Shown here in pieces: positions 52,672 through 62,760 of a stretch of 64,000 nucleotides of DNA (its first letter is position 1; every line of letters starts with the position of its first letter). Under the pieces are notes generated by a model, which saw only the letters and a program-made list of their open reading frames with translations, was not told where the DNA came from and searched no databases. The stretch is from Cohnella phaseoli (lineage in GTDB: Bacteria > Bacillota > Bacilli > Paenibacillales > Paenibacillaceae). The stretch lies in the NCBI RefSeq assembly GCF_003386235.1, contig NZ_QRDZ01000004.1:62001-126000 (forward strand), in the 5' to 3' direction. The position numbers and the translations under genes are program-made.

Positions 52672-53634
52672 ATGAAAATGGACAAAAGAAATCGAACCAA
52701 TCTCAAATGGTACAGCGCTCGTAGCCTGAAAAAGGAGGTGCGCGGCAATTACCAGCTTTATTTGATGATCGCGCCGCCGCTTGTCTGGCTCGTTATTTTT
52801 ATGTACGTGCCGATGTACGGCGTGCAGATCGCCTTCAAAAACTTTCGCGCGGTGGATGGCATCGGCGGCAGCGAGTGGGCGGGTCTGAAATATTTCGAGA
52901 AGTTTTTCCGCAGCTACGACTCTCTACAGATCGTGTTGAACACGTTGGAGGTGTGCTTCTACACGCTGCTGGCCGGGTTTCCTCTGTTCGTGCTGCTAGC
53001 GCTGCTGCTCAACAATACGAACCGCAACCGCTTCCGCCGATGGGTGCAGATGTCGACGTTCGCGCCGTATTTTATATCCGTCACGGTCGTGGTCGGCATG
53101 CTGGTGCAATTTCTGTCCGTTCAGGATTACGGCATCATCAACAATATCATCCGGTTTTTCGGCGGGGAGCCGATCATGTTCATGACCAAACCGGAATGGT
53201 TCAGCAGCGTGTACGCCTGGTCGAACATATGGCAGGGAGCGGGGTTTAACGCAATTATTTATATCGCCGCGCTGGCCGGCATTGATCAGGAACTGTACGA
53301 GGCGGCGGTCGTCGACGGGGCTTCCAAGTTCCGGCGGATGCTGCACATCGATCTTCCCGGCATTATGCCGACGGTCGTTATTACGTTTATTCTCGCCGTA
53401 GGGCAGGTCATGAATCTCGGGTTCTTCGACAAGATCTTCCTGATGCAAAATCCGCTTAATCTTGATCGTTCGGAAGTGATTTCCACCTACGTGTACAAAA
53501 CGGGGCTCGCCTCGTCGCTGCCCAACTATTCCTACGCGGCCGCGGTCGGATTGTTCAACACGATGATCAACCTTGTCCTGCTACTTCTGGCCAACCGTAT
53601 TTCCCGTAAAGTCAATCAAACCAGCCTATGGTAA
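52672..53634 (+). CDS. ABC importer permease, LplB/CUT1 family (second locus)
   Basis: The 320-aa protein starts at ATG 52672, after GAGGAG; the longer open frame from 52456 has no ribosome site and covers the cre-like dyad. It has six membrane helices and the EAA loop ELYEAAVVDGASKFRRMLHI. It pairs with the permease that follows, importing glycan fragments. Confidence 0.92.
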   Translation: MKMDKRNRTNLKWYSARSLKKEVRGNYQLYLMIAPPLVWLVIFMYVPMYGVQIAFKNFRAVDGIGGSEWAGLKYFEKFFRSYDSLQIVLNTLEVCFYTLLAGFPLFVLLALLLNNTNRNRFRRWVQMSTFAPYFISVTVVVGMLVQFLSVQDYGIINNIIRFFGGEPIMFMTKPEWFSSVYAWSNIWQGAGFNAIIYIAALAGIDQELYEAAVVDGASKFRRMLHIDLPGIMPTVVITFILAVGQVMNLGFFDKIFLMQNPLNLDRSEVISTYVYKTGLASSLPNYSYAAAVGLFNTMINLVLLLLANRISRKVNQTSLW

Positions 53635-53649
53635 AGGAGGATGTCACCG

Positions 53650-54546
53650 ATGGACAAATTATTCGCGGCTCGCGGCGACCGTCTGTTTACGGCCGTGGTC
53701 AATCTGCTGCTGCTGGCTGCACTCGTCGTCACGCTTTATCCGCTCATTTACATTGCAAGCTCGTCGTTTAGCGCGCCGTCGGCCGTCACTTCCGGCAAAG
53801 TCTGGCTGTGGCCTGTCGATCCGAGCATTGACGGGTACCGCGCCGTCTTCCGGTATGCCGGAATTTGGCAAGGCTTCGCCAATACGCTGTTCTACACAGT
53901 AATCGGAACGCTGATCAGTCTTGCGCTGACCGTACTGGCCGCTTATCCGTTGTCGAGGCCGGATTTTCGCGCGGGAACGCCGCTGATGCTCGTGTTTACG
54001 TTTACGATGTTTTTCAGCGGCGGACTCATCCCGACTTATTTGCTGGTGAACCAGCTCGGGCTGTACGACAGCCGGATGGCCGTCATCCTGCCTTCGGCGC
54101 TTGCCGTCTACAACCTGATCATTACGCGCACTTTTTTCCAGACGGGCATCCCTAAGGAACTGCTGGAAGCGGCCAAGCTGGACGGATGCAGCGATTTCAG
54201 CTTCGTGCGCCGAATCGTGCTGCCGTTGTCGGGCGCGATCCTCGCGGTTAACGCGCTGTTCTACGCCATCGGCTACTGGAACAACATCCAGAGCGCGCTT
54301 ATCTTTCTAAAATCGAACGACAAGATGCCGCTGCAGATGATTCTCAGAGCCATTCTGATTCAAAATCAGATCGACCCCAGCCTTACCGCTTCCATCGATA
54401 CGAAAGCGATGGCGGAACGCGCCAATTTGCGCGAGCAGCTGAAATACGCGCTCATCGTTGTCTCCAGCCTCCCGGTCATTCTGCTGTACCCGTTTGTGCA
54501 GCGTTATTTTGTCCGAGGGATCATGATCGGTTCTATCAAGGGCTGA
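53650..54546 (+). CDS. ABC importer permease, YtcP/LplC family (second locus)
   Basis: The 298-aa protein is counted from ATG 53650, nine bases after AAAGGAGG; the ATG at 53641 directly abuts that site. It has six membrane helices, an EAA loop ELLEAAKLDGCSDFSFVRRI and the closing motif FVQRYFVRGIMIGSIKG. It lies 15 bases after the first permease. Confidence 0.92.
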   Translation: MDKLFAARGDRLFTAVVNLLLLAALVVTLYPLIYIASSSFSAPSAVTSGKVWLWPVDPSIDGYRAVFRYAGIWQGFANTLFYTVIGTLISLALTVLAAYPLSRPDFRAGTPLMLVFTFTMFFSGGLIPTYLLVNQLGLYDSRMAVILPSALAVYNLIITRTFFQTGIPKELLEAAKLDGCSDFSFVRRIVLPLSGAILAVNALFYAIGYWNNIQSALIFLKSNDKMPLQMILRAILIQNQIDPSLTASIDTKAMAERANLREQLKYALIVVSSLPVILLYPFVQRYFVRGIMIGSIKG

Positions 54547-54728
54547 ACAACAATGCTCGTTTGGAAAGGAGGCGATGCGGAGCGCCGGCGACTTCTGCCA
54601 GGGGCGGACCATACGGTACAATCGGAGTTACGGTAGGCCGACCGAGCGGGCTGAATGACGATGCGCAGAATGAAATAGACGCAAACCGCAGTGCATCTAT
54701 CACAATGACAATCCGGAGGGGTAACTGA

Positions 54729-56414
54729 ATGCACAAAACGACAAAAATGGCTTTGACCTTGCTGCTTGGCGTATCGCTTATGCTGGCGGCTTGCAGCAAT
54801 AACGGCGGAAACTCGAAAGAGGCGGCGCCATCCGGCAGCGCAAGCGGGTCGGCGGAGACGAAGACGGAGGCGTCCAATTTGACGCCGCCCGGCACGTTCC
54901 CGATCGCGAAGGAGACGGAAACGCTCAAAGTGTGGGCAAGCCCGCCAAGCTGGATCGGCAATCTGGAGGACAATTGGTTTACGAAATATTTTGAAGAGAA
55001 GACGAACATCAAGATTGAATGGGTGCGGGCCAACATGGAGGATTATCGCGACAAACTGAATTTGATGCTCGCCAGCCAAACCGACATTCCCGATGTCATC
55101 ATGTCCTGGGGTATCGGCAACGCCCAGCAGATTGCTTACGGCTCGCAAGGTCTGTTCCTGCCTCTAAACGATCTGATCGAAAAGTACGGCGTCGCGACGA
55201 AGCAGGTATTCGACTACAATCCGATTATTGAAAGCGCGATCACGGCGCCGGACGGCAATATTTACGGTTTGCCTTCCATTAACGAATGCTATCACTGTAC
55301 GTACAGTCACAAATTGTGGATTAACCAACAATGGCTCGATAAGCTGAAGCTCGACGTGCCGACGACGACGGAGGAATTTTATCAGGTCTTGAAAGCCTTC
55401 AAGGAGAAGGATCCGAACGGCAACGGCAAAGCGGACGAAATACCGCTTACCCGAGGCTCCTGGCAAGGCGGCATCGACTTTTTCCTAATGAATTCGTTCA
55501 TCTACAACGAGGCCGGGAATCGCCTGATGCTGCAAGACGATAAGGTCGTGCAGGCGCCGGTTCAGCCGGAATGGCAGGAAGGGCTGCGCTACTTAAACAA
55601 ACTGTATGCAGAAGGGCTGATCGATCCCGAGTTTCTGCTGCAGGACGACAACAAGGTGAAAATCCTGACCGGCATGTCGGAAGCCGACAATCGGGTCGGC
55701 GCGGTAGCCTCCGGCGCGATGGGCTTCGTCGATTGGAGCGAAGGGAACCCCGTCAAGGAGCATTTCGTAGCGCTGCCGCCTCTCACGGGACCGAACGGAG
55801 TCTCGTTCGCCAAGCAGTACGCCTTCGGGATGGGAACGGGCAACTTCGTTATTACGAAAGAAGCAAAAAACCCGGATTTGGCGATGCGTTTCGCGGATGC
55901 GATTTACCAGATGTACCTGGAGGGCGATTACAACCTTTACGGCGAGGAAGGCGACGTCTGGGTGAAGGCCAAAGACGGAGAAGTCGGATTGGACGGCAGG
56001 CCCGCCAAGTACAACGTGCTCAAGAGTGGGGAACAGCCGAACAATTTCACGTGGAGCAACGGCCTGAACACGTTTATGACCGCCGAGTGGCGCAATGCGC
56101 AAGTGGTGACGCCAGGCGTGTGGAACCACGAAAAAATCTTGTACGATGAAACGCAAAACAAGTATGAAGGCAAGGGGCCGAAGCAGCAAATGCCGGGCAG
56201 CTTCATGATGCCGGAGGACGAGGCCACGGAGTGGGAGGAACTGAACAACGCCGTCATCAAGTATTTGGACGAAAGCGTAGCGAAGTTTGTGACCGGAAAC
56301 CTGGACATTGACAAGGATTGGAACACGTATTTGAACAACCTCGAGAAAATCGGCTATAACCGGCTGACCGAACTGACCCAGACGGCATACGACCGACAGT
56401 ATAAAGGCAAATAG
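54729..56414 (+). CDS. Extracellular solute-binding lipoprotein (second locus)
   Basis: The 561-aa protein starts at ATG 54729, with CGGAGGGG upstream. The lipobox is LMLAACSN (about residue 20), followed by a Ser/Gly/Glu tether and the large two-lobe binding fold. It delivers oligosaccharide to the two permeases. Context (GH29, GH151-like) suggests fucosylated ligands. Confidence 0.92.
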   Translation: MHKTTKMALTLLLGVSLMLAACSNNGGNSKEAAPSGSASGSAETKTEASNLTPPGTFPIAKETETLKVWASPPSWIGNLEDNWFTKYFEEKTNIKIEWVRANMEDYRDKLNLMLASQTDIPDVIMSWGIGNAQQIAYGSQGLFLPLNDLIEKYGVATKQVFDYNPIIESAITAPDGNIYGLPSINECYHCTYSHKLWINQQWLDKLKLDVPTTTEEFYQVLKAFKEKDPNGNGKADEIPLTRGSWQGGIDFFLMNSFIYNEAGNRLMLQDDKVVQAPVQPEWQEGLRYLNKLYAEGLIDPEFLLQDDNKVKILTGMSEADNRVGAVASGAMGFVDWSEGNPVKEHFVALPPLTGPNGVSFAKQYAFGMGTGNFVITKEAKNPDLAMRFADAIYQMYLEGDYNLYGEEGDVWVKAKDGEVGLDGRPAKYNVLKSGEQPNNFTWSNGLNTFMTAEWRNAQVVTPGVWNHEKILYDETQNKYEGKGPKQQMPGSFMMPEDEATEWEELNNAVIKYLDESVAKFVTGNLDIDKDWNTYLNNLEKIGYNRLTELTQTAYDRQYKGK

Positions 56415-56504
56415 AAGCGACCGCGGATCGGCGGGGCTTACCTTGTCGCAGGAGACGAAGCCCAAGCCCCGCCATTTCGGGGTCGCTTACGGGAGACATG
56501 ATAA

Positions 56505-57872
56505 ATGGCAGACTATGCATCCAAATGGCAATCGATCGACGACAGAGCCATTCCGGCTTGGTTTGACGAAGCGAAATTCGGCATTTTCATTCACTGGGGC
56601 ATCTATTCCGTTCCTTCTTGGGGGCCGAAACGGGACAGCGTAAATACCTCGGGGGAGGCTTACGCGGAATGGTACGGCAGCGCGGTGCGCCATGCCGGCG
56701 GGCAATACGAGGCCTTTCATAAGCGCGTGTATGGCGAGAAAAAGCGGTACGAGGACTTTGTCTCCGATTTCAAGGCGGAGCTGTTCGAGCCGCAGCGTTG
56801 GGCTTCGCTGTTCAAGCGGGCGGGGGCCAAATACGTCGTGTTGACCGCCAAGCACCACGATGCCTTCTGTTTATGGCCGAGCGCGTACCGCTGGAATTGG
56901 AACAGCAAGGATATCGGGCCGGGCAGGGATCTATTCGGCGAACTGGCGACGGCGGTGCGCGGTCAGGGGTTGCGGATGGGCGCTTATTACTCGCTGCTGG
57001 AATGGTTCAACCCGCTGTATTCGATATCGCCGGAGCGGTATGCCCGCGCGGAGATGATTCCGCAAATGAAGGAGCTTATCCAGGCATATTCGCCTTCAGT
57101 GCTGTTCACGGACGGGGAATGGGAGCATGACAGCGAGGTATGGGGCAGTCGCGATTTTCTGGAATGGCTGTTTACGGAATCTCCCGTTGCCCAAGAGGTT
57201 GTCGTAAACGACCGTTGGGGCAAAGAAACTCGCGGCAATCACGGAGGTTATTTTACGACGGAATACGGCGAAGTCGGCTTCGGGCCGGACGGTCAAGAGT
57301 TGAAAATGAGCAGACCTCGCAAGTGGGAGGAGAACAGAGGCATCGGCGCCTCCTTCGGCTACAACCGCAATGAGACGCTGGACGATTATATGACGGAACG
57401 CCAACTGATTCATCTGCTCGTCGACACGGTCAGCAAAGGCGGCAATCTGATGCTGAACGTCGGTCCGACCGCGGACGGCCGTATTCCGGTCATTATGGAA
57501 GAGCGGCTTGTGCAGGTCGGCGATTGGCTTGCCGTTAACGGAGAAGCGATCTATGGGACGTCGGCGTGGCGAACGAGTCAACAAGGCGAGCACGTGCGTT
57601 TTACGGCCAAAGGGGACACCGTCTACGCCATTTGCTTGAAATGGCCGGGGCGCGAGCTGGTGCTGGAAACGGCGGGACTGTTCGAGGCGGGGGAATCGAC
57701 GAGCGAATTCGAGGCGACGGAGGCGAGGTTGCTCGGTCATGAAGGGCCTCCCTTGCGGACGGCTGTCAAGGACGGCAGGTTGATCGTCAAGCTGCCCGAG
57801 CTTGAGGGCTCCGGCGACGATTTGCCTTGCAGGCATGCGTATACGATTGCCATTCGACGCGCTGGCAAGTGA
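56505..57872 (+). CDS. GH29 alpha-L-fucosidase
   Basis: The 455-aa protein has the GH29 hallmarks: WFDEAKFGIFIHWGIYSVPS near the start, YVVLTAKHHDAFCLWPS, and VLFTDGEWEHD, in which the Asp is the expected nucleophile. The C-terminal beta domain (about 350-450) is present. No signal peptide is seen, so it acts in the cytoplasm, releasing L-fucose from imported glycans. It has ATG 56505 with GGGAGACATGATAA upstream, a moderate ribosome site. Confidence 0.93.
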   Translation: MADYASKWQSIDDRAIPAWFDEAKFGIFIHWGIYSVPSWGPKRDSVNTSGEAYAEWYGSAVRHAGGQYEAFHKRVYGEKKRYEDFVSDFKAELFEPQRWASLFKRAGAKYVVLTAKHHDAFCLWPSAYRWNWNSKDIGPGRDLFGELATAVRGQGLRMGAYYSLLEWFNPLYSISPERYARAEMIPQMKELIQAYSPSVLFTDGEWEHDSEVWGSRDFLEWLFTESPVAQEVVVNDRWGKETRGNHGGYFTTEYGEVGFGPDGQELKMSRPRKWEENRGIGASFGYNRNETLDDYMTERQLIHLLVDTVSKGGNLMLNVGPTADGRIPVIMEERLVQVGDWLAVNGEAIYGTSAWRTSQQGEHVRFTAKGDTVYAICLKWPGRELVLETAGLFEAGESTSEFEATEARLLGHEGPPLRTAVKDGRLIVKLPELEGSGDDLPCRHAYTIAIRRAGK

Positions 57873-57936
57873 AAGCCAGCGAGCGGGATTCATGGACGCT
57901 GGTTAAGAGTTGAAACGCGACAAGGAGGAAGCGATC

Positions 57937-60483
57937 ATGCGGTTGTCAGTTGTAAGGATGGGTTTTCGTAAATGGGGACTTGCACTGCTCCTTGGCTTTA
58001 CCGGTTGGCTGCTGCTCGCGGAAGCTCCGGAGGCGGGCGCCGCCGTTTTCCCGCGGGCAAGCCAGGAGCCTGCTTCGACGATTCAATATATCGATATGGA
58101 AAGCAGCGCCTACGATTTGACCGACCTGTTCATGGTAAAGTCGCTTCAAGGGCTGGTCAACCGAGAGGAGCCGCGCATCTGGGTGCTGAAAAATCCGCTG
58201 CATATTTACGACACTGGCCCCGGGCACAGCGCCAACTCGGTTATGGTAAACCGAACGTTTTGGTTCAACCGTCTCAGCGGCTATACGAAGGTGCAGCAGA
58301 CAGATCCGTACGAGCTTGTTGATCTGTTCGCCAGTGAGTTGGACGGGGCAATCTTGTATGACGAGGATATTTTGAACCCGTCCGGTACGGGCAACAGCGG
58401 AAGCTTCTATTACTATACGGGAGATCACTCTTCCTACGCAGAGCCGAACAAAAGTTTCGTGCCGTCGGAGACGCGAGTCGCCAACCTGAACGTCACGGCG
58501 ATGCTCAGTGCCAAGTACAATGCGATCGCCCTGACGGCAGAGCAGCTTGAGACGCTGGAAGACGAATACGATGTTAAGCTGACTGTGCTGGCGGACGTTC
58601 GGGCGCTCGGACTGGACTCGTGGAAAGAGGCTTACGAATACGCGCTTGAAGAGCTTGCGCCGGAGATGCGAACCGACATTCTGGCGAACAATCCCAATTA
58701 CAGTCTGGCTATGTTCGATTACCTGATCGCAAACCGGATTTTCACCTTTAATATGAAAGGTGATCCGGCAGCCGGAACGGGACTGAGCGCAAGCGAAAAA
58801 GCACTGACCGACGATATGGTCGCGCTTGCGGACGGCGTAGCGCCCGTCATCGGCGTATGGGGAGGAACGACGGACGAAGACGCGTTCGGGCGTTATCTGA
58901 ACGACAAGGGGAAGTTCGCGATGGTAGCGAGCGAGAGTTTTAATCTGAGCTGGATCAGCGGACTTCCGATGGTGCGGCCTTCTGCATCGGAAAATCCGCG
59001 AACTCTCGTATTCGATCCAACCAAGGTGTATATCAGCTTTACGGAAACCGACGGTGATACGCTGCTGTTTCCGCAGCTCAAGTTTCCGACCTGGTTTGGG
59101 CTTGCGGATCGCGAGGACTATCCGATCGCCTGGGAGCTGACGCCGACGCTGCAGGAGCTCGACCCGCTTGCCGGCGCTTTCTATTCCGCAGAGCGTGGTC
59201 TGAATAGCTATGTGACGTCGGTGACGGGACTCGGCTACATCAAGTATCCGATGCCGGCGCCATACCGCGACGATTATTTTGCCTTAACGGACGATTACAT
59301 GATCTACAATCGTTACCGCACGCTCAGGACGATGAACTACGATCGCTTCGACGCCAAGGCCTATACGGCGATTCCAAGCGTCGAGGGCGTATTCGCAGGC
59401 TACGGCGGCCTCGATGCCGGCAGGCCGGACGTAGCGAGCAACAAGGAAACGCATTTCATGTATAGGGGCAAGCCGATCTTCATCACTTATTCGTATTTCG
59501 ACGGGGCGGACATTGCGGCCTACGATGGGGACGGACCGGCCTTTTTCAACGTCGGAGCCCAATACATCAACACCGAACTGTTGACGGACTATATCGACAA
59601 TCTGCCGGGCAATTTCGTAGTCGTCACGCCGGGGGAGATGATCGACCTGTATGTGCAATATGCCGAGGCTAAATTTGCCGACATTACGGAGGCCGGGTTT
59701 CTGGCCAGCTTCACCCATGACGAGAGCGGCTTTATCGACGAGGACAACGGCAGCTATATCGCGAGCGGCGACCGCCGGGTCGCGGACGGCGGCCAAAGCT
59801 GGGGGTATAAGTTCGATCTTGACGATGCCGCGACGGAGTTGGAAGTGCAGCTCGATATCGCCAACAACTACGTCGTCGAAGCGTCGGTCGACAAAAGCGT
59901 CTGGACGCTCGAAGCCCAGGCTGCGTCCGATGTTCACGATGCCAGCAACCGGCAGACGATCGCGCTGGATTTGAGCGCTTACCTGACCGCCAATCCGTCC
60001 AAAACCGTCTATCTTCGGTTCCGCGACGGATCCCCAACCGACGGCTGGGGGCCGAGTCTGTTCAGCGTCAGCGTAAACGGCGGAGAAATCGAAGGATTGC
60101 CGCCCCGCGATCATTTGAGGGAAGGCCGCATGCTGTCCGACGGCGAGTTCCTGGTATCTCCATCGGGCGCGTATTGTCTGACCGTGCAGAGCGACGGCAA
60201 TTTCGTCCTGTACAGCGGACCGAATCCCGCCGCCAATACCGGCGTTGTCTGGCAGTCGGGCGTTACGGGAACGGTTGGAGACTATTTCGGCATCATGCAG
60301 ACCGACGGCAACTTCGTGGTGTACAAAGGGACGGGGCCTTCCGACAATCAGGGCTATATATGGTCTACCGGCACGAACGGAAACTTCCCGGCATTTTTGA
60401 CCGTGAAGAATGACGGAAAGGTCTATATCTACGAAGGAACGGGTCCGGAAAATACGGGAAGCGTGCTCTGGTCGGAGCCGTAA
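57937..60483 (+). CDS. Secreted GxGYxYP-family protein with C-terminal B-lectin domain
   Basis: The 848-aa protein starts at ATG 57937, after AAGGAGG. The signal peptide (about 1-34) ends EAGAA. The body (about 45-560) fits the GxGYxYP family, putative glycoside hydrolases of unknown activity, with the name motif as GLGYIKYP (about residue 430). A further beta module follows (about 570-710). Finally there is a bulb-lectin type domain (about 725-848) with three repeats QSDGNFVLYSG, QTDGNFVVYKG and KNDGKVYIYEG; the first two fit the mannose-binding QxDxNxVxY motif. The combination suggests an enzyme targeted to mannose- or related glycans outside the cell. It sits between two fucosidase-type genes. 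Confidence 0.8.
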   Translation: MRLSVVRMGFRKWGLALLLGFTGWLLLAEAPEAGAAVFPRASQEPASTIQYIDMESSAYDLTDLFMVKSLQGLVNREEPRIWVLKNPLHIYDTGPGHSANSVMVNRTFWFNRLSGYTKVQQTDPYELVDLFASELDGAILYDEDILNPSGTGNSGSFYYYTGDHSSYAEPNKSFVPSETRVANLNVTAMLSAKYNAIALTAEQLETLEDEYDVKLTVLADVRALGLDSWKEAYEYALEELAPEMRTDILANNPNYSLAMFDYLIANRIFTFNMKGDPAAGTGLSASEKALTDDMVALADGVAPVIGVWGGTTDEDAFGRYLNDKGKFAMVASESFNLSWISGLPMVRPSASENPRTLVFDPTKVYISFTETDGDTLLFPQLKFPTWFGLADREDYPIAWELTPTLQELDPLAGAFYSAERGLNSYVTSVTGLGYIKYPMPAPYRDDYFALTDDYMIYNRYRTLRTMNYDRFDAKAYTAIPSVEGVFAGYGGLDAGRPDVASNKETHFMYRGKPIFITYSYFDGADIAAYDGDGPAFFNVGAQYINTELLTDYIDNLPGNFVVVTPGEMIDLYVQYAEAKFADITEAGFLASFTHDESGFIDEDNGSYIASGDRRVADGGQSWGYKFDLDDAATELEVQLDIANNYVVEASVDKSVWTLEAQAASDVHDASNRQTIALDLSAYLTANPSKTVYLRFRDGSPTDGWGPSLFSVSVNGGEIEGLPPRDHLREGRMLSDGEFLVSPSGAYCLTVQSDGNFVLYSGPNPAANTGVVWQSGVTGTVGDYFGIMQTDGNFVVYKGTGPSDNQGYIWSTGTNGNFPAFLTVKNDGKVYIYEGTGPENTGSVLWSEP

Positions 60484-60501
60484 GCAGGGGAGAGCGACAA
60501 C

Positions 60502-62493
60502 GTGTTCGATCGTAAAAATGCATTTTTTGGCCTTCATTTCGATTTGCATCCGGAGAAGGAGGATCACGCGCTCGGCGCCGACGTCACCTCCGAAGCTGTC
60601 GCAGGTTTGCTGCGGCGCATTCGCCCGGATTTCGTCCATTACGACTGCAAGGGCCATCCCGGCTACGCCGGGTACGACACATCGGTCGGTACGCCGTCGC
60701 CCGGCATCGTCAAAGATTCGCTCGCCGTTTGGCGCGAGGAGACCCGTAAGCTGGGCATCGGTCTCGGCGTCCATTATTCCGGCGTCGTTGATCATTTGGC
60801 GGTAAGGTCGCGTCCCGATTGGGCCGCAGTCGACCGGTTCGGGCAGCCGGATGCCGAAGCGACAAGCTTGTTTGGCGCTTATGCCGACGAGCTGCTCATT
60901 CCGCAGCTGGTCGAAATTGCGGATCGTTACGACGTGGACAGCGTCTGGCTGGACGGCGAATGCTGGGGCGCGAAGCTGGACTACAGTTCTGCGGCGCTGG
61001 CTGCCTGGAAAGCCGAGACGGGGTGGGAGGACGCGCCGACGGATCGCGAAGACGACAGATGGCTGCGATGGAAAAATTTTCACCGGGCGCGCTTCGAAGC
61101 GTATCTGCGTCGCTGGACGGGCGCCTTGCATGCCATAAGGCCACGGGTTCAGACCGCAAGCAATTGGGCTTTCACGACCATGTGCCCGGTGCCGGTATCC
61201 GCCGATATCGATTACCTTTCCGGCGATTTTGATCCGATGCTGTCCGCCGATCGGGCCCGGACGGAAGCGAGATTTTTAACGAACGTCGGCAAGCCGTGGG
61301 AGCTGCAATCATGGGGATTCGACAACGCCGACGGACAAGAGGAGCTGCTTAAGACACCTTCGCAGCTCAAGCAGGAAGCCGGAGTCGTGTTGATGCACGG
61401 CGGCGGCTACATGCTGTATTACTTGCCGACGCGCTCCGGCTATATCGGCGCCGAGATTGCGGACGTCGCGGCCGAGGTCGCCGCGTTTTGCCGGGAACGG
61501 CAGTCGCTATGCCATCGCAGCGTCTCCGTGCCGGAGGTGGCGCTTCTGCATTCCGCAGCCAGCCAATTCGACGTGTCGGATCGGGTCTATACCTGGTGGG
61601 ATACCCCGCTGATCGAGCTGGAGGGCACGCTGCACGCTTTGCTGGAATCCCATTACTCCGTCGATGTGCTGACGGAATACATGTTGATGGAGCGGATGGA
61701 GCAGTTTCCGCTGCTCGTAATCCCCGATTCGCCCGTGCTGGAGGATGCTTTCCGCGAGCGAGTGCTGCAATATGTAGCCGGAGGCGGCAATCTGCTGCTC
61801 CTCGGAGAACGCTGCGCCAGGCTGTTCGAAGGCGAGCTCGGGGTAAAGCTGGCCGGAACGCCGAGGCAGTTGCGAGCCCAGCTCGTATCCGCCGACGGTA
61901 AAATCGGCTGCCCCGGCAACTGGCAGCCGGTGGAACCGGTCGACGCGGAAGTGTTGGCGATGCGCTATGACGGCGAAGGCGTTCAGGCTCGCAGCGCTTA
62001 CTTGGACGTTCGGTCGGAAGGGGTATCCGAACGGCATCTGAAGCTGCGCCGCGAAGGCGTTGCCGCCACGCTGAACCGTTACGGTGCCGGGCAAATCGCC
62101 GCAGTATACGGCCCGATCGCCAGCCGTTATTTTCACAGCCATCATCCGTTTATGCGCCGTTTTATCGCCGATCTCGCGCATCGGCTGTTTCCTAAGCCCG
62201 CGGTTACGACGAATGCGCCTTCCTGCGTCGACCTCGCGCTGCGCAAAGCGGCGGACGGCGCCCTGTGCGTCCATTTGCTCAATCTGGCCAACATGCCGGT
62301 AACGAATCGTCGCGCATTTCCCGACATCGTGCCTTCCGTAGGTCCGATCCGGCTGTCGGTGGCGCTGGACCTCCCTCCGAAGTCCGTCGTCTGGGAGCCT
62401 GAAGGATCCTGTCCGTCCCATGCCTGGAACGACGGGGAGCTTCAGGTCACGTTGCCTTCGTTGGATATTCACGGAGTACTTGTCATACGTTGA
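60502..62493 (+). CDS. GHL6/GH151-like glycoside hydrolase, possible alpha-L-fucosidase
   Basis: The 663-aa protein starts at GTG 60502 after GGGGAG. An N-terminal TIM barrel (about 1-370) has VHYDCKGHPGYAGYDTSVG and DSVWLDGECWGAK, the last being the likely catalytic Asp region. A Rossmann-like domain resembling the beta-galactosidase trimerisation domain (about 375-530) follows, then a C-terminal beta domain. This order fits GHL6 proteins, which include GH151 alpha-L-fucosidases first described in Paenibacillus. No signal peptide. Activity is inferred from the adjacent GH29 gene; GH42-like activity is the alternative. Confidence 0.7.
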   Translation: MFDRKNAFFGLHFDLHPEKEDHALGADVTSEAVAGLLRRIRPDFVHYDCKGHPGYAGYDTSVGTPSPGIVKDSLAVWREETRKLGIGLGVHYSGVVDHLAVRSRPDWAAVDRFGQPDAEATSLFGAYADELLIPQLVEIADRYDVDSVWLDGECWGAKLDYSSAALAAWKAETGWEDAPTDREDDRWLRWKNFHRARFEAYLRRWTGALHAIRPRVQTASNWAFTTMCPVPVSADIDYLSGDFDPMLSADRARTEARFLTNVGKPWELQSWGFDNADGQEELLKTPSQLKQEAGVVLMHGGGYMLYYLPTRSGYIGAEIADVAAEVAAFCRERQSLCHRSVSVPEVALLHSAASQFDVSDRVYTWWDTPLIELEGTLHALLESHYSVDVLTEYMLMERMEQFPLLVIPDSPVLEDAFRERVLQYVAGGGNLLLLGERCARLFEGELGVKLAGTPRQLRAQLVSADGKIGCPGNWQPVEPVDAEVLAMRYDGEGVQARSAYLDVRSEGVSERHLKLRREGVAATLNRYGAGQIAAVYGPIASRYFHSHHPFMRRFIADLAHRLFPKPAVTTNAPSCVDLALRKAADGALCVHLLNLANMPVTNRRAFPDIVPSVGPIRLSVALDLPPKSVVWEPEGSCPSHAWNDGELQVTLPSLDIHGVLVIR

Positions 62494-62561
62494 TCCTCGC
62501 CGGCTGCGGGCCGTGATTCGTCCGCGGCAACGCTCGATCTTCATGACAGAGAACAAAAACA

Positions 62562-62619
62562 AGCCCGAGGATTAGTCCTCGGGCAGACTGTCGAGAAAGT
62601 CTCGGCAGTCTTTATTTTT
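62562..62619 (+). terminator. Double-hairpin terminator of the second glycan locus
   Basis: GCCCGAGGA/TCCTCGGGC forms one stem and GACTGTCGAG/CTCGGCAGTC a second (one mismatch), followed by TTTATTTTT. Confidence 0.85.
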
Positions 62620-62760
62620 ATCTGGTAATCAGGGCAACCGCCTATACCCAATCGAATAGGGCTATTATTTTTCGAGCGTTCCTTACTCGTGTTTCATGTA
62701 TAATAATGGGAGAATGTCTCGAACGAATGAAACAAAATCGTTAGGAGAGATGAATGCAAA

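Noticed and set aside
59284..61131. 615-codon minus-strand open frame
   Set aside because: Antisense to the GxGYxYP and GH151-like genes; low-complexity Arg/Val-rich shadow with no family resemblance.
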